From contig JACKQL020000051.1 of NCBI GenBank assembly GCA_018296165.2, positions 248,001 through 312,000 of the forward strand: DNA of 64,000 bases, in the 5' to 3' direction. The notes below the pieces were generated by a model. That model was not told where the DNA came from, made no database searches, and saw only the letters and a program-made list of their open reading frames with translations. The stretch is from Termitomyces sp. T153 (Eukaryota; Basidiomycota; Agaricomycetes; Agaricales; Lyophyllaceae). The position numbers were made by a program, and so were the translations under genes. Positions 1-10,945 of the stretch are shown piece after piece; the first letter of the stretch is position 1, and every line of letters starts with the position of its first letter.

Positions 1-1009
1 AGCCTCCTGGTAAAACAAGTCCCAGCAACATTATCCCTTTAAATACACCAGAAGAAAGACAGAACAGGATAGGACAAGGACTATACTAGACTATACACTC
101 AATAATAGTCCAATCACTGTAATGGGAGGGGAAGCATGGGACTGGCAAAAGCACCTGAGTGGCATCAATTCTGGCAAGATCTAGATCTGACCTAAGAATA
201 ACCAGATTGGAATGTTGACTGAAAGGAGGTAAAGGGGGAATGAATGAGAAAGAATGGAATGAAGGGAAGGGAAAGGAAGATGAATGAATGAATGAGAAAG
301 AATGGAATGAAGGGAAGGGAAAGGAAGATGAATGGAAGAATATGAAATGAATGGAATAAAGGAAAGGGAAAGGAAGATGAATGGAAGAACCTGAATGGTA
401 AAAAACCTAAAAGGGGAAGAATATGGAAGGAATAAAGGAAGATGAATGGAATGAATGGGAGGGGACAGATGAATGGAAGAACCTGAATGGGAAAGGACCT
501 GAATGGGGAAGAATATGAAATAAATAAAGGAAGAAGAAGGGAAGAAACTGAATGGAGAAGAATATGAATGGAAGAAATACAAAGGAGGGAGAGATAAATG
601 GGGCAAATGGAAGCTAAGAATGCAAAGGAGGAATGATGGAACCAGGAACTGGCCTGTGGCACTGAAACAGGCATGCCAAAAGGGGGAATTAGAATAACAG
701 TTATGAATAAGGGGCTGGAAAGTATGGAACCAAAAGTCACATGTAGGGGGTGGTAAGAGGTATAAATAGCCCAAGTAGAGTAGCAAATGGACAGGCAATT
801 AATAGGCAAAGGCTCGGTGGTTCCCAGGGAGTGAATCACTTAGGCTGGAGTTTGTTGAGACCCCTCTGCATTCAGAATAGAAATATTTTGGAAGTAAACC
901 CCTTCAACTTCAAGCATTCATCAAGACATCAGTGTGGAATTGGAGTAGACTGCCTAAGTCTTCAAGTAAGCCCCAGAACTATCAGTATTACTCTAACCCA
1001 GTACTACAG
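1..1009. other. CpG-depleted non-coding left flank, probably 3' side or LTR of a minus-strand Gypsy element
   Basis: No convincing gene is seen. CpG is almost absent, as in the adjoining Gypsy pol remnant. A TATA-like stretch (GTATAAATAG) lies near 760. Because the neighbouring pol is on the minus strand and its integrase ends near 1010, this stretch would be the 3' untranslated and LTR side of that element, but I could not find paired LTR ends. The open frames here (for example minus 181-798) are low-complexity readings of a purine-rich repeat. Confidence 0.4.
200..600 (+). repeat. Degenerate polypurine (GA-rich) minisatellite
   Basis: The + strand is overwhelmingly A and G for about 400 bases. 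Irregular repeats are built from GAATGGAA, GAAGGGAA and GGAAGATGAATG. One unit of about 50 bases, from roughly 240 to 345, occurs twice almost identically. The minus strand therefore reads as Ser/Phe/Pro/His-rich pseudo-ORFs that should not be taken as genes. Confidence 0.75.
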
Positions 1010-4000
1010 TATTGAGGCCTCATCTTCTTGTTATGGGTCACCTCTATTCTAGTGTTCCTCATCAAGACAAGGTCACCAGTTTGAAAGTTGTAGTTGCAAA
1101 TTGTAGCAGCATGTTCTGCTTCAAACCAAATGGCAGCTTAGCAATGAGTGCTAAGAACATTGTCATGGAGTTGCTTGAGGTCTTCTTGGTGACATTGAAG
1201 GTCAATTGCTCAGTGGGCTATGAGGTTGGTAGAGAATAAGAAAGAGTTTGGCAAAGGTTGCAGGTATGTCACTTTCACTATGTCAGCCAGAAGAAGGGGG
1301 TGAGTACCAGTGATAGAATAGTAAGGGAACTACCCATTCACTTGTCAGCTGTAACACATTCTGACCAAAACACAGAGTAAGTAGCTGTACTCCACCTAGA
1401 CTGATCACTATTGACTGCCTTGAAGAGAACTTGGGGTAATGAGTTAGTAAGCAATGTCCTTGGATGATATACTTGAACTTATTAGAGGGCAGCATGAATA
1501 TAATGTTGATGTATATCTTGCTGAACAGGGGTGCAGGTGTAGCAACAGTTAGTGGGATGAGCACTTTGGTCATCTGATGGATCTGACAGATGTGACAAGT
1601 CTGGATATACCAAATAAGGTCAGTGCTAACTTGTGACCACCAAAAATGTTCCAATAAGGCTGAGTGAGTAGCAAAAAGGCCTCTATGACCAAAGTCATCA
1701 TGCATGGCTCTCAAAACCCATAAGCAGCAGCTGGTAGGGATAAAAAGCTTGTGAGTGCCATTTCAACTCCATTGCCAGAGTTTGCGACCAGCAAGGAAGA
1801 ACATGAAAGCATAGCAAATGAATGTGGCATAGCTTGCATTGCTAAGGCCTTCAGGTCTGACAAGATTGTTCAGCCATTTTTGGACCATGAGCATATGGGT
1901 GTTGCCATAAGTCATGGTAGCATCATCCTGTAGAGGTAGAATATCCTCACCAGTTGCTAGTTGTGGATCTGAAGTATTGCTATTGTTGTTAATAAATGTT
2001 GCTAATGGCTGTAGAAGCTGAAACTTGTGAAAAGGGAGTAGCAATTGCAAAGCAGAGGATATGTGATGAAGTAGAGGTACTGGGAGCTGAACTTGGTGCA
2101 TAAAGCCATGTAAGCAATTGATCCAGTCCTCATAGACAGAGTTGTTGCTATTGTCTGGGGTAGGGTTGCTAGGTTGTAGTGGGCATTGCAAAAGACCATC
2201 AGGGCCATGGAAGGCACTTTTAGTGTGGATGAGTTCAAAGTGGAACATAAGAATCACCATGATCCAGCAGTCCATGCTAGTGGAAGGCTGGATGTCAGGG
2301 TTTGTAGCATACCCTTAATGTAGCAAGTGTTGACTTCAATGATGAGGTTCCTGACTCCAATAAGGTACATTTATAAGGCTGGAAGGGCACAGTAAAGACC
2401 ATAAAGCTCCAGCTTGGGCTGACTGAATCTAGACTCCCTGTTGTTAAGAGTGATGGAGCCAAAGCAGTTGTAGCAACATTCTTTGTAGAGTACTGACAGA
2501 GGTAGTAACCAATGGCAATATAGGATGTATCCTCCACTAAAATGACAGGGTTAGGTGATTCATAATCAATGGAAACTAGGGGCTTAGCATCTTGTAAGGC
2601 TTTAACAAGGTCTTACTGAGCATTAATCTGGTTGGGGCCAAATTCAAAAGGAACACCAACACAAGTAAGTTTTGTTCAGTTGTTAGCGCCATGGGTGAAA
2701 TTCTTAACAAAAATTCTGAGGACTCCAACTGTGCCCAGAAAAGCACAAACTTCAAATAGCAACTTGCAAGGGCCCTAGTGCTCAAGTAGGGCTAAGTGAC
2801 TGTTATCTGGAATGTGACCACTAGGCATACAAATGTGTCCAAGGATCTTGAAAGTTGGGGTGCACAGGATCAGTTTGTGACCAGAGAATGTTCTGCCACA
2901 ATACTTCATTCACTGGAGAATTGGGTTAAGAAGTTCAAAGAACTCCCAGAGCACTAAACAAATATTGGGGTTAGTGGGATGTTTAGCAGGAACACTGTCA
3001 ACCAGTTTCCAGTTTTTGGGACCTTTGGCACCAACATTGTTGATGAAGCTGAGTATGTTGTGAGGGATTTCTGGCTGCAGGATGAAGGTTATGTCATCAT
3101 GGAAGATTGGTGCAGAGTTGGTCCAACTCATCAGTAAGGTCACTAAGCAAAGTGCACCCAAGGGAGTTTGAAATGTAATTAAGTCCCATGATGCTAGGTC
3201 AATTAGTCACTCATCATAGCCAACATAGAGGTCTAGCATGGCTCCACAAATGCATCCAGCAAAAGATTCAGCAACATGATCTGGAAAAGGGGGAACTCCA
3301 GAGTGGCAAATGGTGACACAGTTTAGTGGCTCTAGGCTGTGTACAATCCTGAGCTTACCATTCTTTTTCAGTACACAAAACTAGCAAGATCAGTAAGCAG
3401 AGTTTGAGGGTTCATAAATGTATGCCTTGATCTTTGTGCAAATGATTTTACAGATTTCTTTTTTTAGTTTTGGGAGTATGGGGCAGTTGTGCTGAAGCTA
3501 AAGAACATGGGGAATGGTTGGAATGCATACTGGAGGAAAGAAGTTGGGGCACAAGCTTCCTCATTCAGAGTCTTTCCAAGCAAATGCCTTTTTTGTTTAG
3601 CAACAAGATCAACAAGTACATTTAGTTTGCTGCTAGTAGGGAAACCTGTGTCATGGTCTTTAATGGACTTCATTTGTTGGTTGCTAGTGAATTGCTGGGT
3701 TGGTACAAATGGCAGAGGGTTTGGATTGAGTGTTGGCATAGTCACTAAGGAATTGCCAATGATGTGTTGCTCAATTCTCAAGTCTTTTCTTATGTGGCCA
3801 GTGTTAGGTTTGGTCTTCATGGCAACTGGTTTGTACTTCTTCTTTACCTGGACTCCTTTTCTTTTAGCAGGATCCTTAGCAACATATTGAGCAGGGAATG
3901 GAACGTGCATGTAGGTTGGGGTATTGTCTGTATTGTTTATATTGACTGGAAGTGTCTGTCCAAGAATTAAAGAAGTAGGGGCATCAGTAGACCCAAAATA

Positions 4001-4072
4001 TGAGCGGGGAGGTATGGAGAATTCAGAAAGGTCACAAGCGGTAGCATACCATGTATTCATCGCTGGAATCAA
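1010..4072 (-). pseudogene. pol: Old Ty3/Gypsy pol remnant (linker, RT, RNase H, integrase)
   Basis: Read on the minus strand, the domains come in the normal Gypsy order. At 4072-3464 lies the conserved linker ahead of RT (with a KKYKPVA stretch). RT fragments follow at about 3460-2910, including a WTNSAPIFHDD block and a decayed FINN where FIDD or YIDD is expected. RNase H-like fragments lie at 2540-2295. The integrase zinc finger and core occupy 1714-1283 (HDDFGHRG, then TCHICQ, matching H-x-H...C-x2-C), and the integrase C-terminal part reads on to about 1010. Many stops and frameshifts break the frame. CpG is nearly gone, so the copy is old. It ends abruptly near 4072 against CpG-normal host DNA, so the gag side is missing. 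The family assignment is from known basidiomycete Gypsy proteins; its extent is inferred. Confidence 0.85.
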
Positions 4073-4075
4073 GGC

Positions 4076-4656
4076 AACCCGGGTAATGCCGGCGTGAACC
4101 TCCGACTAATCTCGAAATTACGAATGCTCACTGATTGTGTCGGTAGCTGGCCCTTCCGATCTTAGACAACGGCTGGATTCGCTCAATCTCCCAAAAAGTC
4201 ATGTCCCTGTATTTGTTCTGGAGACACGGCTTGCTCGGAGAGTTACCCGTGGACATCAACCGGGGAATCATGAGTCCATGGTAAGCGTCCCGATTCTCGA
4301 AGGACAATCATCAGAGAAATCTATGTCTTCGAGTGGATCATGTGTATAAAAAGGAGTTGCCACGTTCCTTTATTGAGCAAGGTAGTATTGCAACTTCTAA
4401 CCACGTTCAAGATGGGGATGAACTGTTTTGATGAATACAGGTTATTAGCAACACTTACCCAGTTTCCCGCCTACGCCTCCGTCTCTGGACTCACGTCTAG
4501 ATTGACCCCTTTTCCTCGCCACCTTACCTCCTATTTCGTGCGAATTATCTCTTTCGTTTATATTGCCAGCCTCACTGACTGAACTAAAACAGTCTCTTCT
4601 TGTCATACTACCATCATCTCGTCCTTGAGTAAATATGAGCCGCTTATTGTCTATAT
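4076..4656. other. Intergenic, CpG-normal; possible 5' region of the UbiC-like gene
   Basis: CpG frequency jumps at about 4075, marking the transposon/host boundary. Short open frames exist (plus 4137-4349; minus 4445-4759 with a GTAAGT after it) but none has a recognisable domain. The minus one overlaps the first exon of the UbiC-like gene. I see no supported gene here; upstream exons or the promoter of the next gene may lie in it. Confidence 0.4.
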
Positions 4657-5547
4657 ATGCTCCACTGGTGGTACAGCCCGGAGTGTCGAACAACATATCC
4701 GTGCTTACACCAAGCGAATCTTTGTCGAAGTTCGGCGGGGCTGCCCAATTCCCTGACATTGCTCCTTCCTGCCCTCAACACGCTACGGACCGCAACCACG
4801 TTGGCTCAATCTATACATACAGTGCAAAGACGACGAGCATCAGTGTTAGTCATTCGCCTCTGTCGTTGTCGGCGGATTCTGACTCTCGCTTTTGTCATCT
4901 TTTGTCAGTTTCCTTGGCCCAAAGAAACCACTGGGCTTGAGCGTGTAGCCTTGTCAGCCAAGGGTGATCTGCAACGAGTGTTGAGGTACTTCGTACAATT
5001 TCTAGCTTTTAGTCGCGCGCTAATGCAATACTTAAATAGCGCCTTCTTCGCGCGTCCTATCACCATCGTCACTGTCTACTCCAATACCTTCTACCACCCC
5101 ACCATCCACGAACCTTCCGCCATTCTAACACTCCCCAATCCCGCCGTCATCGTATCCGCTTCTCGTGAATCTCCCATCACCCAAACGCGACAAGTCCACC
5201 TCCAATGCTCAAATAAGACCGTCTGCACCGCCACATCCACTGTGCGCATCACCTCGCCGACAGTGGCAAACCTCTTCCTGGTAGAAAAGTACGCCATCGG
5301 TCAAACGTTTGCACGCATGGGCAAGGTTCCCGAGTTTGAGCTCGTCTCAGTCGGTCTTGGTCCTGTAACGGACGCGGTCCTCCCATCGCACTCGGAGAAA
5401 GTCCACTCCACCGACGAGCAGCTGTGGCGGAAGTACCGTTTGTACATAGACGACTTTGAATGCGATATCCTCGAGGTGTTCCCGACGCGCGAAATGTTTG
5501 TGGACGGACTACACTGGCTAGGAGATGGGTCAGAACCACTTGACTAG
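4657..5547 (+). CDS. Chorismate lyase (UbiC)-like fold protein, three exons
   Basis: The model is exons 4657-4842, 4909-4985 and 5040-5547, with introns of 66 nt (CTGAC branch, TTGTCAG acceptor) and 54 nt (CTAAT branch, AATAG acceptor). The best-supported part starts at PWPKETTGLERVALSAKGD and continues through LQRVLSAFFARPI and a QVHL...CTATSTV...LVEKYAIGQTF...FELVSVG core. This resembles fungal proteins of the chorismate pyruvate-lyase/UbiR superfamily fold. The second intron is well supported because removing it restores LSAFFARP. The start and the first intron are uncertain: the leucine-rich N-terminal exon is only plausible, and another frame (from 4635) is also open. The family function in fungi is not established, and calling it an enzyme would be inference. 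It is convergent with histone H4, 309 bases downstream. Confidence 0.6.
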   Translation: MLHWWYSPECRTTYPCLHQANLCRSSAGLPNSLTLLLPALNTLRTATTLAQSIHTVQRRRASVLVIRLCRCRRILTLAFVIFCQFPWPKETTGLERVALSAKGDLQRVLRYFVQFLAFSRALMQYLNSAFFARPITIVTVYSNTFYHPTIHEPSAILTLPNPAVIVSASRESPITQTRQVHLQCSNKTVCTATSTVRITSPTVANLFLVEKYAIGQTFARMGKVPEFELVSVGLGPVTDAVLPSHSEKVHSTDEQLWRKYRLYIDDFECDILEVFPTREMFVDGLHWLGDGSEPLD

Positions 5548-5856
5548 GGGCGCTGCGGTGGTTGAATCTATTTTCCCTTCGTTTCTTATGTCTGCTTATT
5601 TATCAGTCAATTGCCCTATGGAAATATATAGACCCGTCTCTATCCTCAGGGCATCGTGTGAAAAGACAAGACGATACACTCAAGACTTATAACAAAAAGT
5701 TCTTTTTAGAACCCACAACTCACTCCACTAACCTATAGAACCCACTATTCACTCCACTAACTTCATGAATGAGTAAAAGAAATAAATTTATAAAAATACA
5801 AATCATAAGCAATACAAGAATACAACCCTCCAACACAACCCTCATACCAATCTAGC
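5548..5856. other. Convergent intergenic region with a short direct repeat
   Basis: This is 3' flanking DNA of the UbiC-like gene (+) and histone H4 (-). A 27-base sequence starting AGAACCCAC is repeated at 5708-5734 and 5737-5763 with few differences. It is A/T rich. No gene is seen. Confidence 0.6.
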
Positions 5857-6273
<417 letters not shown>

Positions 6274-6551
6274 GTTTTATAAAGTAAAGTTGGTAGGTGA
6301 AGTGTTTTGAGGGGTGTGGTTGTGGTAAGTGTCAAACGACAAGAATACGGAGACAACTGCCACGGCCGACTATATATAATCGGGAAGTGGCTGTGCTACA
6401 TTTCCCGTTTGTTTATCATTTCAACGCGTCTAATGTCACGTGTACCTACGCGGTCGTATCCGTTTAAATGGCTGGCCTCTTTGTGGTTGTCATCCCAGTT
6501 ATTCTTTCGCTCACTGCTGTTCACCCACTACCAATACCCAACAACTTTGCA
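6274..6551. promoter_or_regulatory. Bidirectional histone H4/H3 promoter
   Basis: The 278 bases between the divergent H4 and H3 start codons contain a palindromic TATATATA at 6371-6378 and a CACGTG-type E-box near 6434. Shared use by both genes is inferred from the layout. Exact start sites cannot be read from sequence alone. Confidence 0.7.
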
Positions 6552-7076
6552 ATGGCTCGTACTAAGCAAACTGCCCGCAAGTCTACTGGTGGCAAGGCGC
6601 CCCGCAAGCAACTCGCTGCCAAGTCGTCGGCGCGTAAGACTGCTGTAAGTCTGACGTTCATTTGAGCTTTGATGGGACGCAAACTTATTGGGCTCTTTTA
6701 GGCCGCTGCTGGTGGTGTCAAGAAGCCTCATCGTTTCAGGCCTGGAACTGTCGCTCTTCGTGAAATTCGTCGCTACCAAAAGTCGACTGAACTTCTCATC
6801 CGCAAGCTCCCCTTCCAACGTCTTGTTCGTGAAATTGCACAAGACTTCAAGGTTCGTTTCGTTTTTCTTTGCTCTCAACTCACATCTAACCTCCGTACTC
6901 TGTAGACTGATCTTCGCTTCCAATCCTCCGCCGTTATGGCTCTTCAGGAAGCTGCCGAGGCATATCTTGTCTCACTGTTTGAAGACACAAATTTGGCTGC
7001 CATTCATGCTAAACGTGTTACTATACAACCAAAAGACCTCGCGCTTGCCCGCCGACTACGTGGGGAGCGGTCATAG
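6552..7076 (+). CDS. H3: Histone H3, three exons
   Basis: Exons are 6552-6644, 6702-6851 and 6906-7076, with introns of 57 and 54 nt (GTAAGT...TTTTAG; GTTCGT...CTGTAG). The product is 137 residues, starting [20 protein letters not shown] and ending [10 protein letters not shown]4, K9, K14 and K18 are in canonical context. Between K18 and the GGVKKPHRF block the tail reads [16 protein letters not shown], one residue longer than the animal/Neurospora form (LASKAARKSAPSTGG), so residues from K27 on are shifted by one. The histone fold ([20 protein letters not shown], then [15 protein letters not shown]) is intact. I cannot tell whether the extra residue is usual in this clade. Confidence 0.96.
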
Positions 7077-7690
7077 ACTTTGATGGGAAGGAAGGGTTTG
7101 GTCTGCTTGGTCTTGGTTCCACTATTATCATTATTGTACCTTTATATCTGTATTTCCTATCTCATTCCTGGCTCTAAGGGGCAATGTGACATCTCTTGAG
7201 GTGTTATATGTTGTGTGACTTGAGTTTAGGATCGAGTCTGCCTTGTTGCTCGGTGTGAATGTAAGGTAAGCTTCGAAAATGTAATTTCGCGTATGCATTG
7301 TGCTGAAAACAATTTGCATCTGGGACGAAAGGTGCAAGTACAGGATTAGCTGTCTGTACCATCGGGAATAACGTTGGTATACTATTTCCGCGAGAGTTGC
7401 TTCACAAGTGAGGGCTTGGCTATGATCTGCTACAAGATATGTGCCACTGCTTCCGAATACGATAATTATTCAAGCCGGGTCACGGATTCCAAAAGAACGT
7501 AAAGAATACTGTAATTCATGCTTTTACATGCTATGGACGATCCTTGCACTGCCCTTTATCGTGTTTTGTTGATTGATCAATTTTCGAAATCCAGATGGGC
7601 TGAATCTGAACCATGATAAACTACCGTTGAGTATGGGCCATTGCAAGCATGGCGGGCCCGAGATCCGATGAATTGATCTTACTCAGAATC
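7077..7690. other. H3 3' flank, CpG-normal; no gene seen
   Basis: This is ordinary-composition sequence after the H3 stop. Open frames are short and show no recognisable domains. CpG depletion begins at about 7690, which I take as the edge of the next transposon block. Confidence 0.6.
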
Positions 7691-8549
7691 CAATACTTAT
7701 ATGTGTATGACCAATTGTGAAATAATAAAAGCACATTTGTACTCGGGAACATAGACTGATTTTGTGTGCATTGCCATCAAGAGACAATGATTGATATGAA
7801 GGGTAGATGGTTGCGAGTTGAAAGGTGGAAGCTTTAATATAGCCATGATTAATAAATTGTACATTAAGGCATGAAGAAGGGAAACATCTTGTGAATGCTT
7901 CACAGACACACCTGCAGGCAGCAAAAGAGACAGCTGAGAGACTTAAACAAGCAGGAAACATACAGGATCCAAAAATGCAGACACCAAAGGCAGGTACTCC
8001 CAACATGATGCAGCTCAAGAGAAAGATCAGAGAAGTTGATGAGGTAGAAGAAATGACCAAATTCATAAAGAGAGCTAGTTTAAACCAGGGAAACCAGGGT
8101 GAACAGGGTGAGGACATGCAAGGTCTAGAAAACAAATAGACCTGACATCAACATAGGATTACATAAATATGTAAATGTCAAGTATAACAAACAAGGATGA
8201 TTGTGTTCATGAACATGCCAATGCCAAGATACCAGGATTTGAAATAACCAGAAGCAAAAAATATCAATGTATGCAGAATCATATAATGAGACAATGCCTG
8301 CAATGTGGTCAGAGAGACATAACTAGGTGGGCATGAATCATACAGAGAGGAAGGAAGCCAATAATATCCAGCTTTGTGTAAAAATGATCCAAAAAAATGA
8401 GAGTCAGAAGGAATAGTTCCAGCAGAGAGAATGAACAATGAACTAGTCAGACAGAGAATGCAATGTATAGAACATACAGGAGTGATCACATGAACAGCTA
8501 TTTTAAAGACAATCATTCCAATAACAAGGAACACCAGTGGAGCAAGATC
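7691..8549. other. CpG-depleted repeat-derived DNA, unidentified
   Basis: Composition matches the old transposon copies. The only notable open frame (plus 7891-8139) codes a charged, Gln/Glu/Lys-rich stretch with no domain I recognise. It could be a 5' part of the element carrying the cysteine-cluster gene that follows. Confidence 0.4.
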
Positions 8550-9175
8550 ATGCCATCAATGAGGCTAGGGAAGTACCTCATGATGGCACCTCCATGTGCA
8601 GGGGCAGGACTCCACCTCCCTTGCCAATACTGTCAAAAGAAGGGGCTGCAGTGTGTCAAGACAAAGAGAGGAACCTCATGTGATGCCTGCTGACTTGTCC
8701 TCAAGAAAACCTGCAGCCTCACAAGGGATCATAAGGCAGAGGTCCAGAGGAACAAGGGCAAGAAAGGAAAGAAGGTGAAAAGGCAGAGAAAACACAAATC
8801 TGCTGAGTATGTTGATGGTAAGTGCCAATTTCCTCAACTGAAATAATTTGCTAACAGACAGAACCAACAACACCAGTTGCTGGGCCATCAATGATCCACC
8901 CAGCAGATATATCAGCAGCCAGTGGCAAAGGAAGGAGAAAGGAACAGGCAGATCTGCCAGCAGCCATTGGAAAGGAGAAGGGGAAGGGGCAAGCAGACCC
9001 ACTGACAACCAGCAGAAAGGGCAAGGGCAAGCAGCAGGCAGATCTGCCCCTCCTTACTGAATCTATCAAGGCCATCCTTACACAAGCTATGGTGGGGCTG
9101 AACCAACAGCTCGATTTCATCAATGAAAGAATCAAGGTTGTATCAAGGTTTATGGAGATGGAGAAGATGCTCTAG
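8550..9175 (+). pseudogene. Cysteine-cluster (Zn2Cys6-like) accessory protein, decayed
   Basis: Reading from ATG 8550, the product has CQYC-x6-C, then after eight residues C-x2-C-x7-C, the pattern of fungal binuclear zinc clusters. A very basic Lys/Arg stretch follows. Then come Gly/Lys/Gln repeats and an amphipathic C-terminus (TESIKAILTQAMVGLNQQLD) likely to be helical. An intron at 8818-8861 (GTAAGT donor, GCTAAC branch, ACAG acceptor) restores the frame. One in-frame TGA (8691-8693) lies between the fifth and sixth cysteines, so this copy is probably dead. The layout (cysteine cluster, basic linker, coiled segment) resembles the antisense accessory gene of the family 1 Gypsy elements in this window, but sequence identity is low. 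DNA binding is inferred from the cluster only. Confidence 0.55.
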
Positions 9176-10010
9176 TGACACAATACAATGCTTAGAGCAC
9201 TTGATGAGTACAAAGTTAATGGGTCTGTGGAGCAATGTTGGCTGCAGTGCAATAAAGGATTTGACAGGTAGCCAGCCTGAATACCCAAACCATGAGGGTA
9301 TTTTGCTTCAGAGTGAGCCTACACATTGGTTAGAGCAAGGGAGAAAAAGTACAATAAATAAAATCAAGACCAAATCAGCAGTCAATTGTCAGATCAAGGT
9401 TGAATAGCTGAAGTTACCTTAGCAGTGTTGCTGGCCTTGGCAACATTGCTAGCACTTACCATCATGCCAGCAGGCAAGTCTTCCAGCAGGAACTCCAGTG
9501 AAGGGAGAGGAGCCTAGCAATAATGTTAACAACATTGCCAGAAAGCAAAGAAAACTTACAAAATACTTGTCATACTCTCAAACCCAGTCCTCCCCCTTGT
9601 ATTGCTCATAAAGCTGCCAACATTCCTTATTGACAGCTGCTAGCTCCACCCACTCAATCCCACTCCCAGCCATCTCAAACATCACAGCCAGATCTTGAAG
9701 ATAGTGGCGACCACTAGACAAGGATTAGTCACCAACAAGTCACATGCAACTGAAAGTAAGAGATCAACCCAATCAAGGAAGGCCTGGGCCATAGCACACT
9801 TCTTGAGCTGTGTGGTGAGATCCAAGGACATAGCAATAAGATGAATATTGTGAGGGAAATGAAAAGATCAGAAAGTGGGGAAAACTTTGACAAAGTCCCA
9901 ACCAATTGCTAGCTCCTTTATATTCTTGCTCCTCCAGCCACACAGACCATGCAAGCAATCACAGGACTTTGGTTGACTGAGGACAGTCAAGATTTCAGCA
10001 TAGGAGAGGA
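9176..10010. other. CpG-depleted transposon-derived DNA, unidentified
   Basis: No domain could be read on either strand. CpG is nearly absent. It lies between the cysteine-cluster pseudogene and a family 2 LTR, and may be internal sequence of the same old element. Confidence 0.4.
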
Positions 10011-10945
10011 TGATAAGACCCAACTGTTGCTGGGCACCATTACTGACATCTCAGACTATCTTATCTGGGCAGCACCTGATGTGGCCACAGCACAAGTATG
10101 TACAAGTCACATGACTTCATCATGTGGGATCTAGCCCCAAGGTCTGGAACAACATAGCCATTGCACTGGATCTTAGCAATCACAAGACTTCTGGATCGCA
10201 AGCCTCATCATATGGAACCTAGCCTTTAGGATCTAGAACAATAAGGTTGAGACCTTTCCTTAGTAACAATCACTAGTGACATTACCTAGCAACAACAATA
10301 CTTCTCAAAAACAAATATATTAGAGGCCATGTGACCCCTTACTTATCATTTCTCTTGTCTTGCTTACAAACATACCTGAACAGCATCTACACTTCAGATA
10401 TTGATGTTAGGTATGCTCTTTTTTTGTTACTGACATTTATTATGCATCTTGTCAACATTGCATATGAATACTTGGTTACCATACTGACATCCAATATGTG
10501 TCATGGACACTTTGGCAGACACCATTGCTGGCAGCAACTATATTTCCTTTCTAAATGCTATACCTACAAACAATATAAATACTGCCTATACATAGAGACA
10601 AAACAACAACAAGAGTATTGTTCCCCCTCAGTAGCTCTCAGCTTCCCAGCTTCAGATTTCTTCTCTACACACTCTTGTTATTGTTGATGGTTTAGCCACA
10701 AGCCTTAGTGACCTTGTACTTGATTTAGCATGGGTGCCAATTACAGGTACTCTATATTGTCTTTGTATCAGCAACACTAGCAACTATGGCTAGTGGCTAG
10801 TTTGCATTCATCCTCCAGCTTATATGAATGTCACTTATTCCCTTTTTCCCATCTCCTTCCTGTTGCCAGGTCCTTATCAACCTTAGCAAACTATCTTTGT
10901 CCTCCCCTTTTTTCTATCTTCCTTATTCTTAGCTGGATCAGATTT
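10011..10945 (+). repeat. Family 2 LTR, old copy
   Basis: It starts TGATAAGACCCAACTG and aligns along most of its length with 44872-45817 and, more distantly, 39068-40136 (shared blocks: CTTATCTGGGCAGCA, CATGTGACCCCTTACTTATC, CATACCTGAA). It contains a TATA-like ATATAAATACTGCC near 10573. The right end has decayed or is truncated: the CACATCA terminus of the other two copies is not seen. The sequence from about 10930 matches old Gypsy internal DNA, also seen in reverse orientation around 51360-51480. Confidence 0.65.

Noticed and set aside
181..839. Two minus-strand open frames of about 205 and 215 residues
   Set aside because: Low-complexity Ser/Phe/Pro/His reading of the polypurine repeat.
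4445..4759. Minus-strand ORF followed by a GTAAGT donor, a possible small gene
   Set aside because: Splicing to the nearest AACAG acceptor gives a stop after a few codons. There is no recognisable domain, and it overlaps the first exon of the UbiC-like gene.
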